This document shows positions 36,857-50,020 of a DNA stretch of 64,000 bases, one piece after another (the stretch's first letter is position 1; every line of letters starts with the position of its first letter). The DNA is from Glandiceps talaboti (taxonomy: Eukaryota; Hemichordata; Enteropneusta; Spengelidae), in the NCBI RefSeq assembly GCF_964340395.1, contig NC_135560.1, positions 12,982,598-13,046,597 on the forward strand, in the 5' to 3' direction. The notes under the pieces are model-generated. The model was not told the origin of the DNA, made no database searches, and was given only the letters and a program-made list of their open reading frames with translations. Position numbers and translations under genes: made by a program.

Positions 36857-37280
36857 CAAGGGTACTTGTAGCTACTGTAACAAATTGTACAACTTAATTC
36901 TTGCCTCAGAGTCATACATACACGTACATGTTGTAGTCATGTAGACTAAAATCACTCATGACAGAGACTGTGTCACCCTGATGTACTATTCTGTAGTGCA
37001 CAGTTCTTGATTAGAATGCATTGCAGATTCTCGGTTAAGCCTGCATCGTTGATTCTAGGCTACATGTATGTAACTTTCAAAGTTTAATGTGCTCTAGATA
37101 TATTAGCCTGTCTAATGGCTGGATCTATGACTCTGCTACATTGTACACTCCTTCACTATATGAATGTACATTTTACATTGTAGTATTAGTGACTGTAACT
37201 GAATCTTAAATCCAGCCATTTATAGACAGCCTACACATATACAGTATTACATGTATACTAGTCATAGTATAATTATAGAT

Positions 37281-37830
37281 ATTATTCCCCAATATTTTTT
37301 CATCATTCATCCGAGGAAAATGTGTGTGACCTAAGGAGGCGTTATCACTACTGTATAAGGTGCTAGACAAGTAGTGACAAACCCTTACGTACTGGTGTAG
37401 TCTGCAAGATACAGACATTCGTACCATGCTCAGCTACCACTGGTTAATTCGTTCAACCCTATCGCCTGATAGGATTGCACAACATGACGTACACTGTAGC
37501 TTACAGTCTAAGTGAAGCCTGATAGGGTTGCACAACACGATGTATCTTCACAGTCTAACCCCTACGTAACCTATGCTAGGTCACCAAGTATTTTCTGGCT
37601 GGTCAAATGAAAACATATTGGGAATAATATATTTATACTTCTTCAAGCATAATTTATGAAATCTCTGGAAAAATTAATAGTGATTTGGAATGTTTTGACT
37701 CATATACTTTGAGCACTAAACCAGAGACATACAAATGTACACATGGGTTGTCGTAACATACATGTATAGAATGACCAGGGTGTGTAATCCATATTTTTTT
37801 GCTCAAAGACAATAACTTAGTGGATTATGG
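37281..37830 (+). mobile_element. hairpin-bearing repeat (copy 3 of 4), interrupted by a second element
   Basis: Its left arm starts at 37281 ('attattccccaatatttttt') and its right arm ends at about 37629 ('aacatattgggaataat'). The usual tail follows to about 37830. The centre is split by the element at 37398-37557. The host motif CCCTTACGTA before the insertion reappears as CCCCTACGTA after it, consistent with target-site duplication of the host repeat. Confidence 0.8.
37398..37557. mobile_element. hairpin MITE (copy 3 of 3), nested and internally duplicated
   Basis: It starts TAGTCTGCAAGATACAGACA, in the same orientation as 8475-8577. Its right end occurs twice, at 37510 (TTACAGTCTA) and at 37557 (TTCACAGTCTA), each preceded by 'gcctgatagg-ttgcacaaca'. 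It therefore carries a partial tandem duplication of its 3' half, and it sits inside the larger repeat at 37281-37830. Confidence 0.8.
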
Positions 37831-40304
37831 TATACACTGACAACACTCCGGAACAGAATGCCCTGCATACAGTTAACGAAATCTCAAAATACAGTAGCTT
37901 TTGGAATCTACACTTTCCTGCCAGTAGGAGGAATGACCTGGCATGCCTTAAAATGGACACAGTACTTTAGATAGAGTCTATACTAAAAGGTCACGACTAA
38001 TTACATTCTACATTGATACGGAGAAAATAGACATTGTGACATTAGTTGAATAAATGCAGTACTCACGTCCACTAATGTCTACGACTATTCTCTTAAAATC
38101 CAATCCCTCAAATCATATGCAATCACAAGCTACATAAAACCAATTTCCATTCTAGTAAAATCCTTTGGCAGATAACGGAAACGACATTGATTTTTTTTTC
38201 AATCTTTTGATATTACACCACACTGTATACATTGGCTAGCTGAGAGACAAACTATGAGATATTTGTTTATCACATCAATAATTAACAGACAGCAGCAATC
38301 TGACCTAAAACATCAGATGAGACCTTTGATAAACAGTGATTATGGATGATCACACTAGATGGCTGCCATAGTGATCAGTATGACTTCATGATGTGGTGTG
38401 GATTTATAACTAAAGCTCAATATAAAGTCTTTGGCAAAAGCTATAAGTAGAACTATAGCACCACAATACAATTTGTATCTTCGTGAACAGGGGGAACAAA
38501 GGCTCAATAAATCCATATAGGAAAAAGCCACAAGGAGACATACTGTACTACATTATAATCTGTACCTCCATGAACAGCAGCAAGACCTCATTCATTTTGA
38601 TGTACACTGTATTCTTGATCCAGCTCAGTATTACAAAATCATTAAAAGCTCCATAGCTCCATAGGAATAGACCGCAAGGAGACATACCACACTTACAAGA
38701 AGACCTCACTTCTTTTGTGTAAGTGCACATTTGATTTATATAATGGTCTTCAGTTTAGTCAAAAACTGCTGATCAAAATCACATTAAAGTGAAAACATCA
38801 CCACTGGCATTACACAGCATGGAATCCCTGCGAACCAACCAGGCCATTTTCATTTCCTCACATGAACAATACAATAGAGTAACACAGCATGGCCTCTATC
38901 TACATTGTAGTTATTAAAAGTCTTCATTCCAAAGCTGATACAACTTGCCCCAAGGCATTTCACATTTTCCCAGTAATACACAAAATCCTTGCACACCTTG
39001 AATGACCTACTGTGCAATACATGTATGTATACATGCATGCATTGCATCTTTTTAGATATATCCACTAAAAACTAGGGTCAAGACAAAGTCTCCATTTTGA
39101 CACAATGCAGCCAAAATGCTTGTTCATGTGTATTTGACATTTGCATGCAGTACATTTGTAGTAGCCTGGAATCCATGCAGATTGGGATTTTAAATTTTGG
39201 TTTTCCCATCTTTTAAATTCTCCATCCGCATCGATTCCAGGCTAGTAATGGAGGTGCCCTATAGAAGTACATGTATACACACCTGCCCAGAAAATCATAT
39301 AAGGTTATACATATATATACAATACCCAAGAGAGGCATAAGTGGGTTGAGCTACAAACATGCAAAATGGAAGGGGATGCACACATATAGTATAGTACTAT
39401 TAGTAGGAAGATATTGTAGATTTATATGCAGACACAGCTTACCAGGATAACACTACTTATTCAGAATATCGCGCCATCATAAGCTAAAGATCTAAACCAC
39501 AAGGGGGTTGTACAAAATGTAGTAGAAAGAATTGAACACAAATGTACAAGACACAGCTTACCAGAAATACAGTCAAACTTAGAGAATACATCATGCCATT
39601 AGGGCTATGACTGATTCCTTCATGCAATGAGAAGAAAAATAATGACTCAGGCACATGGCCACTACTCTTGAACAATGAGTCAGTCACATTAATTGGAAGT
39701 GATTCTAATTTGAAGAAGCAACCAGGTTACAATTGCAGCTTCAATTCAAGAAGATGATGATGACGACTAGATTAAAATATCTACGATGTGAATTCAGATT
39801 TTAATTGAATCTTCATCCCACGTGCACAAAAGTACATGCAACTGATGCTGACAAAGACTGCTTTTAAATTATAATGTTCTAATCAAGCATAAACTGATAC
39901 TGTTGTATTTACGGCATAATTCACAAATCATCCTTGAATCTGCCCAAAAATCATAATTACACTGAAATTTTTTTTTTATTATTCACCCCGGGGTAAGTTT
40001 GAATTTTGCAATTCCATTGACAAAAATGCAACCTAATATACATCCTTGGAGGCTGTTTGAAATGTGAGATTTTACTTGAGAAATATAGTTCTGAGATAAG
40101 CGTTTGCCTCATTAATGCTTCCGTAGTTCAATTCAATACAATGTACGTTGTCCATTCAAAAGTGAATCCTTATCTTGTAATAAGCTGCAAGGAAAATTTA
40201 TGTAAAATGTATATATATTCCATACATAAAATTTGAAAACTAGCTACTTCATGTCGACAATGCACACAAATCCATTATGACAATATACATGTCCATGCAA
40301 CATA

Positions 40305-40375
40305 TAGTACAGTGCTTTGAGCACACTGTGGGAAAGCGCTATATAAAAACCAACATCGTTATGATTATCATCATA
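40305..40375 (+). mobile_element. SINE-like 3' tail
   Basis: The passage 'gtacagtgctttgagcac' followed by 'gggaaagcgctatataaa' and an ATT/ATC-rich end is the widespread tail shared by many animal SINEs and their partner LINEs. No upstream tRNA-like A and B boxes are evident, so this is probably a truncated copy. Confidence 0.6.
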
Positions 40376-41581
40376 TATACATTTCTTAGAACAGGACAAC
40401 AAGGTTGTATTGACATGATTGAAATACCATCTTTTCACTGTGGATGCATGCTAGACAACATGCTGTAATATTTTGTTTATATTCGGGTGACACATGTAAG
40501 TTATACATCCTGAAATAGACCTGGCTAACAAGGTTACTGCAGTATAAAATTACAATAACAAACAGGCTTTATTTAAATCCTGCACACATCTAAAAGTTAA
40601 AGTGATTTACTGTGATGTCTAATCACTAGACATGAAGTACACTCTACCTTGCACCAGCTAAGTTGTACAGCTTTGAACACAAAATACAAGATTTATAACC
40701 TTGTCATTCTAACGCATGTACGTCATTGATCCTGTGGTGCCTAGCAACTACTTCCAAGCTTCAACATTGTTAAGTATGCGCCTCAAGAACACATCAATGA
40801 GAAATTAAATAATTTTCATATATATACATATATATGGGAATACCCACAAATATAATTTTATAATATAATCGTCCACTAAAATATGAAACAATTAGAATTA
40901 CAAATGTAAGCTTGCACACTGGGAATAAATCCTGCGTTTTTGGTTTAATGTGTACAACTTGGCCTGTGCGTGGTATAATGCATCTCATACTTGTTCTTCA
41001 CATCCATTCATTTGTCATCACAGAATTAACCTCATAATGCAAGACTAATAGTTTCAGTATTTCTTGCTGTTTGTTATCTCTACTAAGACATGCCACACAG
41101 TGAATCACCTTGTAATACTTTCCAAATACATTCATTATGATTCACGACATTTACTTTTATAAGGTCAAGGCAGTACTTTACTATGTGCTTTTTCTCAAAG
41201 AAGATATAAATGTGTGTGATGCATGATGTATTGGTACAAACGTAATGTTTTGTCTTGACCTGACTGTCAAGATGTTTGTAGCATACAAATTTAAGACGGG
41301 AATTATAACTTTATTATAACACGTCAATATGAAACACATCGATGTAACCTATCCTAGAACATACATGTACATGGAACTTGCTATTCCATCATCTGTCAAA
41401 CCAATACTAAAACATAATCTGTCCAAAAACAATTTGATATTCATGTGGCAACTGTTGAAAACGACATGTGCATGATTTACCATGTAAATATAGTGTGATA
41501 TTAATAGATGAATCTGTGTACAGCCTATTCTACATTTAGTACATAATCGTAGCAAAATAACATACAGTACATTTGTATCAT

Positions 41582-43052
41582 CAGGGCTCGAAATTCGCGG
41601 TAGTCCCGCATCCACAGACTACCAATGTTTGTCTCTGGGCTACCAAATTATGTGAGTGGTAGCCCAATTGGGCTACTAAGTTTTGAATGAAACTGTGACA
41701 GCCTGACTCCGACACCTTCCCGGGCCGGGGGCCTCTGAGGTCGCAGTCCTGTGGGACGTGTTCTCGCCAAAATTGGCGTCAAAATCAGTGCGTCTTTTCC
41801 AAATTTACATCCACACTACATGTATATCAAATGTACACGAAATACATGTACACTGTACACATCATTCTTCGTATACAGAGGTTGTACTTCCAAAATGTCA
41901 CAACAAAACATTTATATGCAACAATATTCTGTATAGCGATTTAATGTTATCTTTCTGTACTTTCAATTTCCCATGGTAATCACTCTCTGGAAATCTGCTC
42001 TCCGGCCCGGGCTCTTCCGGTTCTTCTCGGAGTCGGAGTACATTACACTCTCGGTACAGCACTGCTACAGTAACTAAATTCCATAACATGAATGACAGCT
42101 TTAACTTTCAACTTGACAGAGACACAGTTGTAATGGTGTTTGATAACATTTTATGCTGATGAGAACTGTTAACTTGGTATACACCTACAGATTCGTTTAT
42201 TCTTGAACGCTGCCTAAAACATTCCGTGTGTAAACCACGCTCACGCAACCCCTGAGAGCATGCAGTGGTGAATGGTAAATTCACGTAATGCATTCGATCT
42301 AGTGGTAGTAGTAGCAAAGCTCAAAAGAAAGTTGAAGTTTTAGTGAGAATGAAATGGTGACATGATGATTTGAATTCATCTGAGTGAAGATTTCAGCATG
42401 GACCGTCTGCTGATCTCTTCGCCCATGAATGGAAGGGGCTTTGCCGTAATGGCCCGTCATGTATTAATACAAATCCTGTCGAACCCGTCTGTTAATAAGT
42501 AACCAATCACGTGGATAGATAATGATAACAGCACATAGTTTCTAAACTACCCAAGACGTAGTCTCCACATCAGGAAATGGCCATGGGGCTTATGAAACTG
42601 TTTATCGTTTTCCATACGTTGAATCATATTCAAATTTTACAGGTCTCACTGCACCAAGAGATTTAGATAATAGTTACAAGTACAAACTGCGACTATATGT
42701 TTTCTCTTCATTGCAATAATAACCGTATGTTGTTTGCTAACAGTAAGCCTCATACGGCCCCTCTTTATGACACGTCCCCAGAGACACATCCACATGCAAA
42801 AAATTGCATCCCCAATGTCAAATATGGCGTGAAATACACACTAAAATAACGTGTTAACGTGACCTCTCAAGTTATTCAATCAATCATCGAATTCAATACA
42901 TCATCCCTGATCATATAGTTACATATATACACAAACACCATTAATTTAGGAATGTATGCATATGGGCTACCAGTCACTGCTCTCGGGCTACCAAATTTAA
43001 ATGATGGTAGCCCACCTGGGCTACCAAGAAAAAAAACGAATTTCGAGCCCTG
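41582..43052. mobile_element. hAT-like non-autonomous element hosting a nested insertion
   Basis: The terminal inverted repeats are CAGGGCTCGAAATTCG and its exact complement at the right end. Next to each end are inverted and direct copies of GGGCTACCA/TGGTAGCCC (41636, 41653, 41670; 42964, 42989, 43006, 43018). The CAGGG start is typical of hAT superfamily ends. The flanks are GTATCAT (left) and GTATTCAT (right), a target duplication with a one-base slip. Without the 1134-bp insertion at 41735-42868 the element is about 337 bp, so it is a MITE. Confidence 0.75.
41735..42868 (-). mobile_element. 1134-bp relative of the 21.5-kb transposon, inverted (copy 2)
   Basis: Read on the minus strand it follows 21484-22709 from end to end. 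Shared landmarks are GAGGTC-CGTTAAC at the start, 'tactgttagcaaac', 'gccatttcctga', 'cgtcttgggtagtttagaaa', 'cacgtgatt-gttacttatta', 'gcgttcaagaataaacga', 'agagagtgattaccat', 'aaatttggaaaagacgca' and the GGTCGC end. The two ends (CTGAGGTCGCAG and GACCTCTC) are damaged and no duplication is seen. It is older than copy 1. Short GC-rich stretches, CCCGGGCC at 41719 and GGCCCGGG at 42004, form a local inverted pair within it and its left flank. Confidence 0.8.
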
Positions 43053-43781
43053 TATTCATGTACAAGATAAATCACAGTACAAGGACCACTGGATCCTACA
43101 TCAATCTGATTAAAATTCACTGTATATGTAATGGTCTGCAAGTTGTTCGGTTCTATCTATTGCCTTCTCTTTTTAGCTTAGCGTTATTTGTTTTACAAAT
43201 TCACGATATCATTACTGCTTCTACATCTGACCAATTCGGATTACCGATAACATTCAAATTTCATGCATAACCAATCAAAACCCATCTTACAGTTAACACT
43301 GCAGTAAGACAGGTTCTCATTCGTTAAATGAAGAATTTAAACATGGTCTCATTTGAATATTACTAAGAAGTAAAACCAGTCAGATGTACATCGTAGAGCA
43401 GAAACCAAGACCAAAACCAAAATGTGAACCATGTAATACAAAGGACAACTCTCGCAAAAAGACGAAGGTACATCTAATACTGGTAGTGAACAATTCACAG
43501 TACCTGAAATACATATTACTGTCTAGGATCATCATAAAAATAATGAGTATTAAATTTCCTGGTTAACACCATAACTTCCACTCCACATGCTAGCCATTAT
43601 CATGTCCTCAAGTGACTCATTTTCAAACTGGAAGATGAGTTTGTAGTAAACTGAATGAAGTAACCAATTACAACTGCCTGTCAGTGTGTGATAGGTTACA
43701 ATTGACATGAGCTGCTCACCCTTTCCTCAGCACAGGATTTAGTTAGATTTTCAGTAGAATTTATCCGTCTTGACTATACAT

Positions 43782-43789
43782 GGGGGGGG

Positions 43790-43881
<92 letters not shown>

Positions 43882-43920
43882 AAGAAAGAGAGAGAGAAAG
43901 AGAGAGATAGAGAAAGAGAT
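43782..43920. repeat. G11 plus (GA)n microsatellite
   Basis: A G run passes into pure GA for about 85 bp, then mixed GAAA/GATA. Confidence 0.97.
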
Positions 43921-45349
43921 CATAGAAAATGACTACACATGTACATATACATGTTAGATGCAGATCAATTTGATGTTCTATTTAAAGTAAAATAACAGCA
44001 TATCAGATCAATCAGTGTGACCTTTAACCTTTTCTACAACATAATTTGACATTCCCATGCTAAAACAACATGTAATATTATAAAACCAAGTAATTTATTT
44101 CCCAGGAAAAATTGTCAATCTTCTGAGAAACTACTGCTAAATGTAAAGCAGTGTGCACATGATAATGTGTGTGTTGCCTTCCAAAGAAATCCGTGTGTTG
44201 CCTTTCAAAGATGTGATTTATATATCCTGAGACAACCAACATCATCGATTTAGGATAACAGATTGATAAAATGTCTCTGTGACCTAATTCAGAGACAAAA
44301 TTTGTAATTCCATGGTTATAACAAAATGGTGCCTCTTGGACTAGACATTCTGTACTGCATATCAAAGGAACACAACAGAAAATTACAAAATGAGATAAAA
44401 ATATGGTAGATCTTTGATACTCTATGAATCCTATCTTGTGACAAAATTGTTATTCTTCAGATATCACATCCCATGTGTAATACATCAATGAACATTTTTT
44501 TTCCAGCATTCCTTTTGGAAAGATAGTGGGAAAAACCCAGAGATTAGATTGAACTATCTGTAACTCCTACAGTACAAAACCTAGCTACCTCAAAAAATGC
44601 TATCTCACCTATGTCAAATTCCTGCAAAAAAAAGAAGAAGGCAATTCATTTGAAAAATTTTGTACCATCGAAGCCCTTTCCTTGGGAAAAAACTCAGACG
44701 ATACAATTCCCTAATTCAAGTAATACATTCTGGGCAGTCTCCCTGTGGATACTAAGTCTGTGTGTCTTGTTGAACAAAAAGCTAATTCACACAAAAAATT
44801 CTCTAAAGCCTTAAAAATCTGAATTCCTGTGGCACAACTTAGCTCATTACATGAACTTCTGTACAGTCTGGGACAACATTTGTAATTCCTTTAGTTGGCC
44901 AACCTTCAGAGGCGATGATGTCAACGAATTGAATCTGTTAATCCCATAATTGTACAATAACGCTTCAAGGAAAAACTCAATCCAATGGCTGCCATCTGAT
45001 GTGACAAATGCAGCACATCTTCCATAAATATCTGCTCTGTTCTCTTACTGATTCTATTAGACTCCTTAATCATGGTACATGTATGCATGACCTGAAAACA
45101 TGGGTCTACATGTTCTGTATGATACAGAGATGCTGTAAGACAGTACTAAAAGTTACATGTACAAATGCTTTGAAGTAGGCTGAAATCCATACCGTCTTCT
45201 ACAAGTCTATGCAATCCTACAGCTACAACACATGAAGGAAGTTTTGAGGAGGATGATCAATATCCCGATTGACTGACTGTGCATGAAAACATGACAATAA
45301 ATATTATCAGTGTTATACATGCATGACATGTATGTGTGTGTGTATACAT

Positions 45350-45438
45350 GTATGTACAATGTATGTGTATGTATGTATGTATGTATGTATGTATGTATGT
45401 ATGTATGTATGTATGTATGTATATATCATGTATGTATG

Positions 45439-45472
<34 letters not shown>

Positions 45473-45542
45473 TGTATGTATGTATGTATGTATGTATGTA
45501 TGTATGTATGTGTATGTTCATTTATGTATATATATTCACACA

Positions 45543-45587
<45 letters not shown>

Positions 45588-45589
45588 CG

Positions 45590-45668
<79 letters not shown>

Positions 45669-45676
45669 CATCCATC
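45350..45676. repeat. compound (TATG)n-(TCTG)n-(TCTA)n microsatellite
   Basis: Three tetranucleotide arrays follow one another: GTAT at 45361-45510, TCTG at 45544-45588 and TCTA at 45590-45676. Repeated Met-Tyr-Val-Cys, Leu-Ser-Val-Cys and Ile-Tyr-Leu-Ser frames are artefacts of the 4-bp period. Confidence 0.97.
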
Positions 45677-48453
45677 CGTCTGCACAAGTGAACATTTTGT
45701 ACATGTACCTGTGTGCTTTCACTAACTGGGACACGGTTCAGCAAGAAATCATTTAATCAACAGGCAAAAGGAATTGTGCTATCATTTCCTTCCCTTATTT
45801 CTACATTACCGAGTACAATACATAATCAGAGAAAAGATTCATTTCAATTTCAAATTTGCTACAGATCAATTTCTAATGAAATATAAAATGTACTACTACT
45901 GTGCCTGCGAGACTGGTTCTTTATACATGTAATGTTTAGTACTATAAATGTACATGTATGTAAAACTGAAGAGCTATCAAAATTGTAAGTTTGATTACTT
46001 GTACTTTATTGATATATCAATATTATCATATCATATATACTGATTTTGTTGAAACTGTCTTGTAAGTTATAATGACTTAGTTGTAATACTGTACACCCTA
46101 AATCACCTGTGGCCCCAGTGGGTAAAGCGTATTCATATATAGCTACAATGTATACACATAATATGGTACAATAAACCCAATCACACTTGATTTTTGGGTC
46201 CGCACCCAAAAATCAGCATCCTCACTGCGACCACATTTTCAAATTGTTGCTATACTAAATATGGATACAATTGACCCCTAATAACATTGGTATTTTCACA
46301 ATTTTCAGTGACTATATTGGTGATTGTCTGATTGAAAAAAATAATACTCCATAAACAGCTGGTGTAGCTTCAACTATTTTAACATTTCTGAACTAACAGA
46401 GCATTTTTCATGATAAATCAAACACAGAGTTAATATTTTCATCTGTGGGAATTCATTTTTTGAAATTGATCGTTTCACATATATTTCAATGAAATAAACA
46501 TTCTTCATCTTTTCCCTGGTCTGCAAGACATTTTGAATACATTTCCAGTTAATTTCAGATATTTCACAACACGGTTATAATATATATTCAAAGTCTACTT
46601 TATTAGGAATGATGGTTTTCTATTAAGGACTCGGGGGGGAAGTAATATCCATGTAATGTAAGCCTGCAGTTGTGCGCAAATTTTATTTTATTTTATTTTT
46701 TTTTCAGGCGTAGTCATTTGAAGTTAAGAGCCCAACATAAAATGTAATGAGTATTTGTTTTAATACTTGAAAGCCTGTCATACTATAAATGCACATGTAC
46801 GTGTACCCGGTTATATTATTAATTTAATATTCATAGCAATACTTCCCGACATCCATTAACATAGCAGGTAATTATGCAGCACGATCTACTATAGTGTGTT
46901 TTCGTACGTTTGTAAGTAGGTAGCACTACTCAAGTAACCCAGCACATTTATATAATAAGAACGTAATAAAAAAATGTCACTTCATCCATGATTTCTGCCC
47001 TCAGGTTACTCAGATGCCAGAAAACCTTGCCAAAAAACACAGACTTCTGGTACACAAAATCTTGTTTTTTTTCTTTGCAGTTTCATTATCAGTATTACTG
47101 TAATCTAATCCTTATTGGCATTCAGGTACATGTAACAACTCTGATGTATGCATCAAGTCATTCAGCCTGAAGCTAGGGAAGGGCTCTTGAAAATATTTCA
47201 TTTGGTTTAATAAAAGCGTTAATAGTATATCCAGCCTCCATGGAAATATAAAAATACACCTGTTCCCATCATAGTTGTTGTTAGACTGCCTCTGGCTTGC
47301 TTTTTGTCTTTTCAAAAAACAACTGAATTCAATAAATGCAAAGAAATTCCAACAGCTGATCAGTCATTGCATAATACCTTGGAAGCTGCAGAACACAATT
47401 CTGGATTTTCTACATTCACCTCCTTATTCATGAATGAATCACAAGTTATACAGAAAAATCAATCTATGCGATTTAGAAATTGTACAAATATCCATTTACT
47501 GTACAAATAAGTAGATCACGCCTGATGAAAATCTACTGTAGGGTGGTGCCAAGTTCTGCAAAACATTACAAATTTGAAGTTGATATAATGTGGCCTTTGT
47601 GAAACAAAATATGTTCTTAATACATGTAGTATGCATGTATAAGAACATTCCAGACTTTTGCTACATGTAAGTCTTAGCTACATGTGTTACTACTTATATG
47701 ATACAGGTACATCTGTCAAGGAAATTTTTCTAGTTAATGAAGCCCTGGAAAGCAAACAGAGTACCTGGGCATGCAAGAATATACCTTCAATGTATAGAAT
47801 GCCATCTTTCCCTACCATAATTTCTTGGGAATCCGTGGTGATAGATTTTAACCATTTCCATGGACATGGCTTCTCCAAATCTCCCAATGATTGGTGAAAT
47901 CTCAACCTGTTCAACCCCTTCTTTACAACCGTCTGTGCATCATTAACGGTTATCTATCTATACATGTTAAACATGAACAAGTGCTAGTGTAGTCTGCATT
48001 ACTATTTCCTGTGTGTGTTCACCTTGCCAAGGATGACTTGATTTATTTTAATGGTTTTCCAATTACCTGCAAATCTCTACGGATAGTATTCTCTTAACAT
48101 GTGTGCTTGACTAGCATAGGGGGTACTGCATCTAATGGGTACTTCAACTTAACCTTGTTGTGATGCAGTAATGACAGGGGTGAAAGAAAGGTTGAGGACG
48201 TGAACTCTGAAGCTTCTGCATTATGGCTTCCATGTGTTTAGAATGATGTTTCCATCAACTGTGTGTTTTCACATACATGTATGGCAGGACACTTTGAAAT
48301 ATGTGCATGATGTACATGTACCCTGTGGCTACCATGAATTTATCTTTAAAAGCACACTCAAAATGGCATAAATGTATATCATATTTTCATACTAGTACTC
48401 ATCTGCTGGGGTTTCAATCCCAGGTTCTCACATTCATGTTATCTTAAGAGAGG

Positions 48454-48665
48454 TGGAAATCTCGTAAAACTTCGTCACTTTCCTATTTACTGTGGTTGGA
48501 AACCTTGGTAACAGTTCTTGAGAACTCTGCTAGATACAATCATACTGTGGAAATCTCGTAAAACTTCGTCACTTTCCTATTTACTGTGGTTGGAAACCTT
48601 GGTAACAGTTCTTGAGAACTCTGCTAGATGTTAGCTGTACATGTACACAATCATACTGACTGTCA
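48454..48665. repeat. 94-bp tandem duplication, nearly identical copies
   Basis: The 82 bases at 48454-48535 recur without visible change at 48548-48629. The shared trailing 'acaatcatactg' closes each copy, but in the second an extra ~18 bases containing GTACATGTAC intervene. The identity implies a very recent duplication or an assembly artefact. Confidence 0.93.
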
Positions 48666-48679
48666 CTGACAAATACTAT

Positions 48680-48681
<2 letters not shown>

Positions 48682-48726
<45 letters not shown>
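48682..48726. repeat. (CA)n microsatellite
   Basis: About 22 CA units. Confidence 0.97.
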
Positions 48727-48728
<2 letters not shown>

Positions 48729-49457
48729 ATATATATACTTGCATATATATATGCTAGCAATATGAATTTACCATGGCAACATCACTAGCAGGAAGAGCTA
48801 ATTAGATGTGAATTCAATCATGCATACATTGCACATCAGTCACATCATATCATGCACACAGGAATAACAGATTACCATGGCAACTCACAACATAGATATA
48901 GCAATGTCACGATTTCTTCAACACCAAAAATGACAATGAAGGACATATGATAAAAACCTGTAATATACAATTGTATAAATTGTCCGGATAACAGTACACA
49001 TGATGATGTACAGTTGTACAGATGAACTTCCCAAAGCGATCACGTTTAATTTACAATATTTTTTTGTGATTGTGTCATTTGATGGCCTAAAGTGCAATTT
49101 CATTTCCCTCTTTCTCTCCATACAATCATTCAGAGTTCATTCTATAAAGCTTCTGTTTCACATCAGGACTGGAATGCAAATTACTTTTTCCCCCGACTGA
49201 TTTCTATTAGACAGAACAATACAACAAAAAGGTTTATGCTGTAACCAAGTTTTGACCGTTGACATTCTGCATTTCACAACTGTCAGATGTACATGTGGGT
49301 TACATACATGTATCTTAGTAAACTATTAAAATGTAAATGACCAATGTTCAGTTTTATTATATCAGTTTATCTCTTTGAAATGTGTTATCTGTTATGACAA
49401 TGGCTGCAACATGTTGTCTCACAGGAAACCGACAGATACAATGTATACGTTTACATG

Positions 49458-49765
49458 TTATTCCCAATATTTTTCTTCGTTCAGCCAAGGAAAATACGAG
49501 TGACCTAAGGGGTGTTTGTCACTACGAGTCGATAGTACTGACAACCCCTTACAAAATATACGTGTATTTTCCATCTGAATGAAGAAAAATATTGGAGAAT
49601 AACATAATTATACCAGTGCCAGTAATATCAAAGAAAAATTGGGGAAAGTAATGACGCTTTGACTCATATTTTGAATACAGCAGAACCAGTGACATAGACA
49701 CATGTTGTCGTGATGTAGAACGATAAGAGTATATATTCCATATTTTTTGTTGAACCTTGCTCATG
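49458..49765 (+). mobile_element. hairpin-bearing repeat (copy 4 of 4)
   Basis: The left arm ('ttattcccaatatttttctt', 'agccaaggaaaatacgagtg', 'acctaagggg') and right arm ('cgtgtattttccatctgaat', 'aaatattggagaataac') enclose 'actacgagtcgatag'. The family tail ('atgacgctttgactcatatt', 'gtatatattccatattttt') follows in shortened form. Confidence 0.8.
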
Positions 49766-49904
49766 CATGGTATAAAATTAATACACATTATCACAAAATC
49801 ACATGTATTATCTATTATTGTTCTGGATTTGAAGCTGTTTTGGGTTAAATATTTCAAAACGCTTAAAACTCCACTTTAGATTTAGGATTAAAATTTACGA
49901 AAAA

Positions 49905-50020
49905 AAAAAACAGCTATCGAAATAATTGGTCCAGAACAAAAGAATGACCTTATTAATATATTATGGATGCACTGATAAGATAACACTAATGCGATTGAAA
50001 CCCTGGCCTTTAAGTATAAA
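49905..50020 (+). repeat. interspersed repeat, copy B
   Basis: Partner of 8985-9120; see that entry for the shared blocks. Confidence 0.5.

Noticed and set aside
41349-41615. 88-codon minus-strand frame
   Set aside because: Starts inside the terminal repeat of the hAT-like element and has no coding features.
45310-45756. Frames of repeated Met-Tyr-Val-Cys and Ile-Tyr-Leu-Ser
   Set aside because: Translation of tetranucleotide microsatellites in which a 4-bp period yields a 12-bp codon cycle. Not genes.
46110-46150. TGGCCCCAGTGGGT resembling a tRNA A box
   Set aside because: No B box follows at the right distance and no cloverleaf can be drawn.
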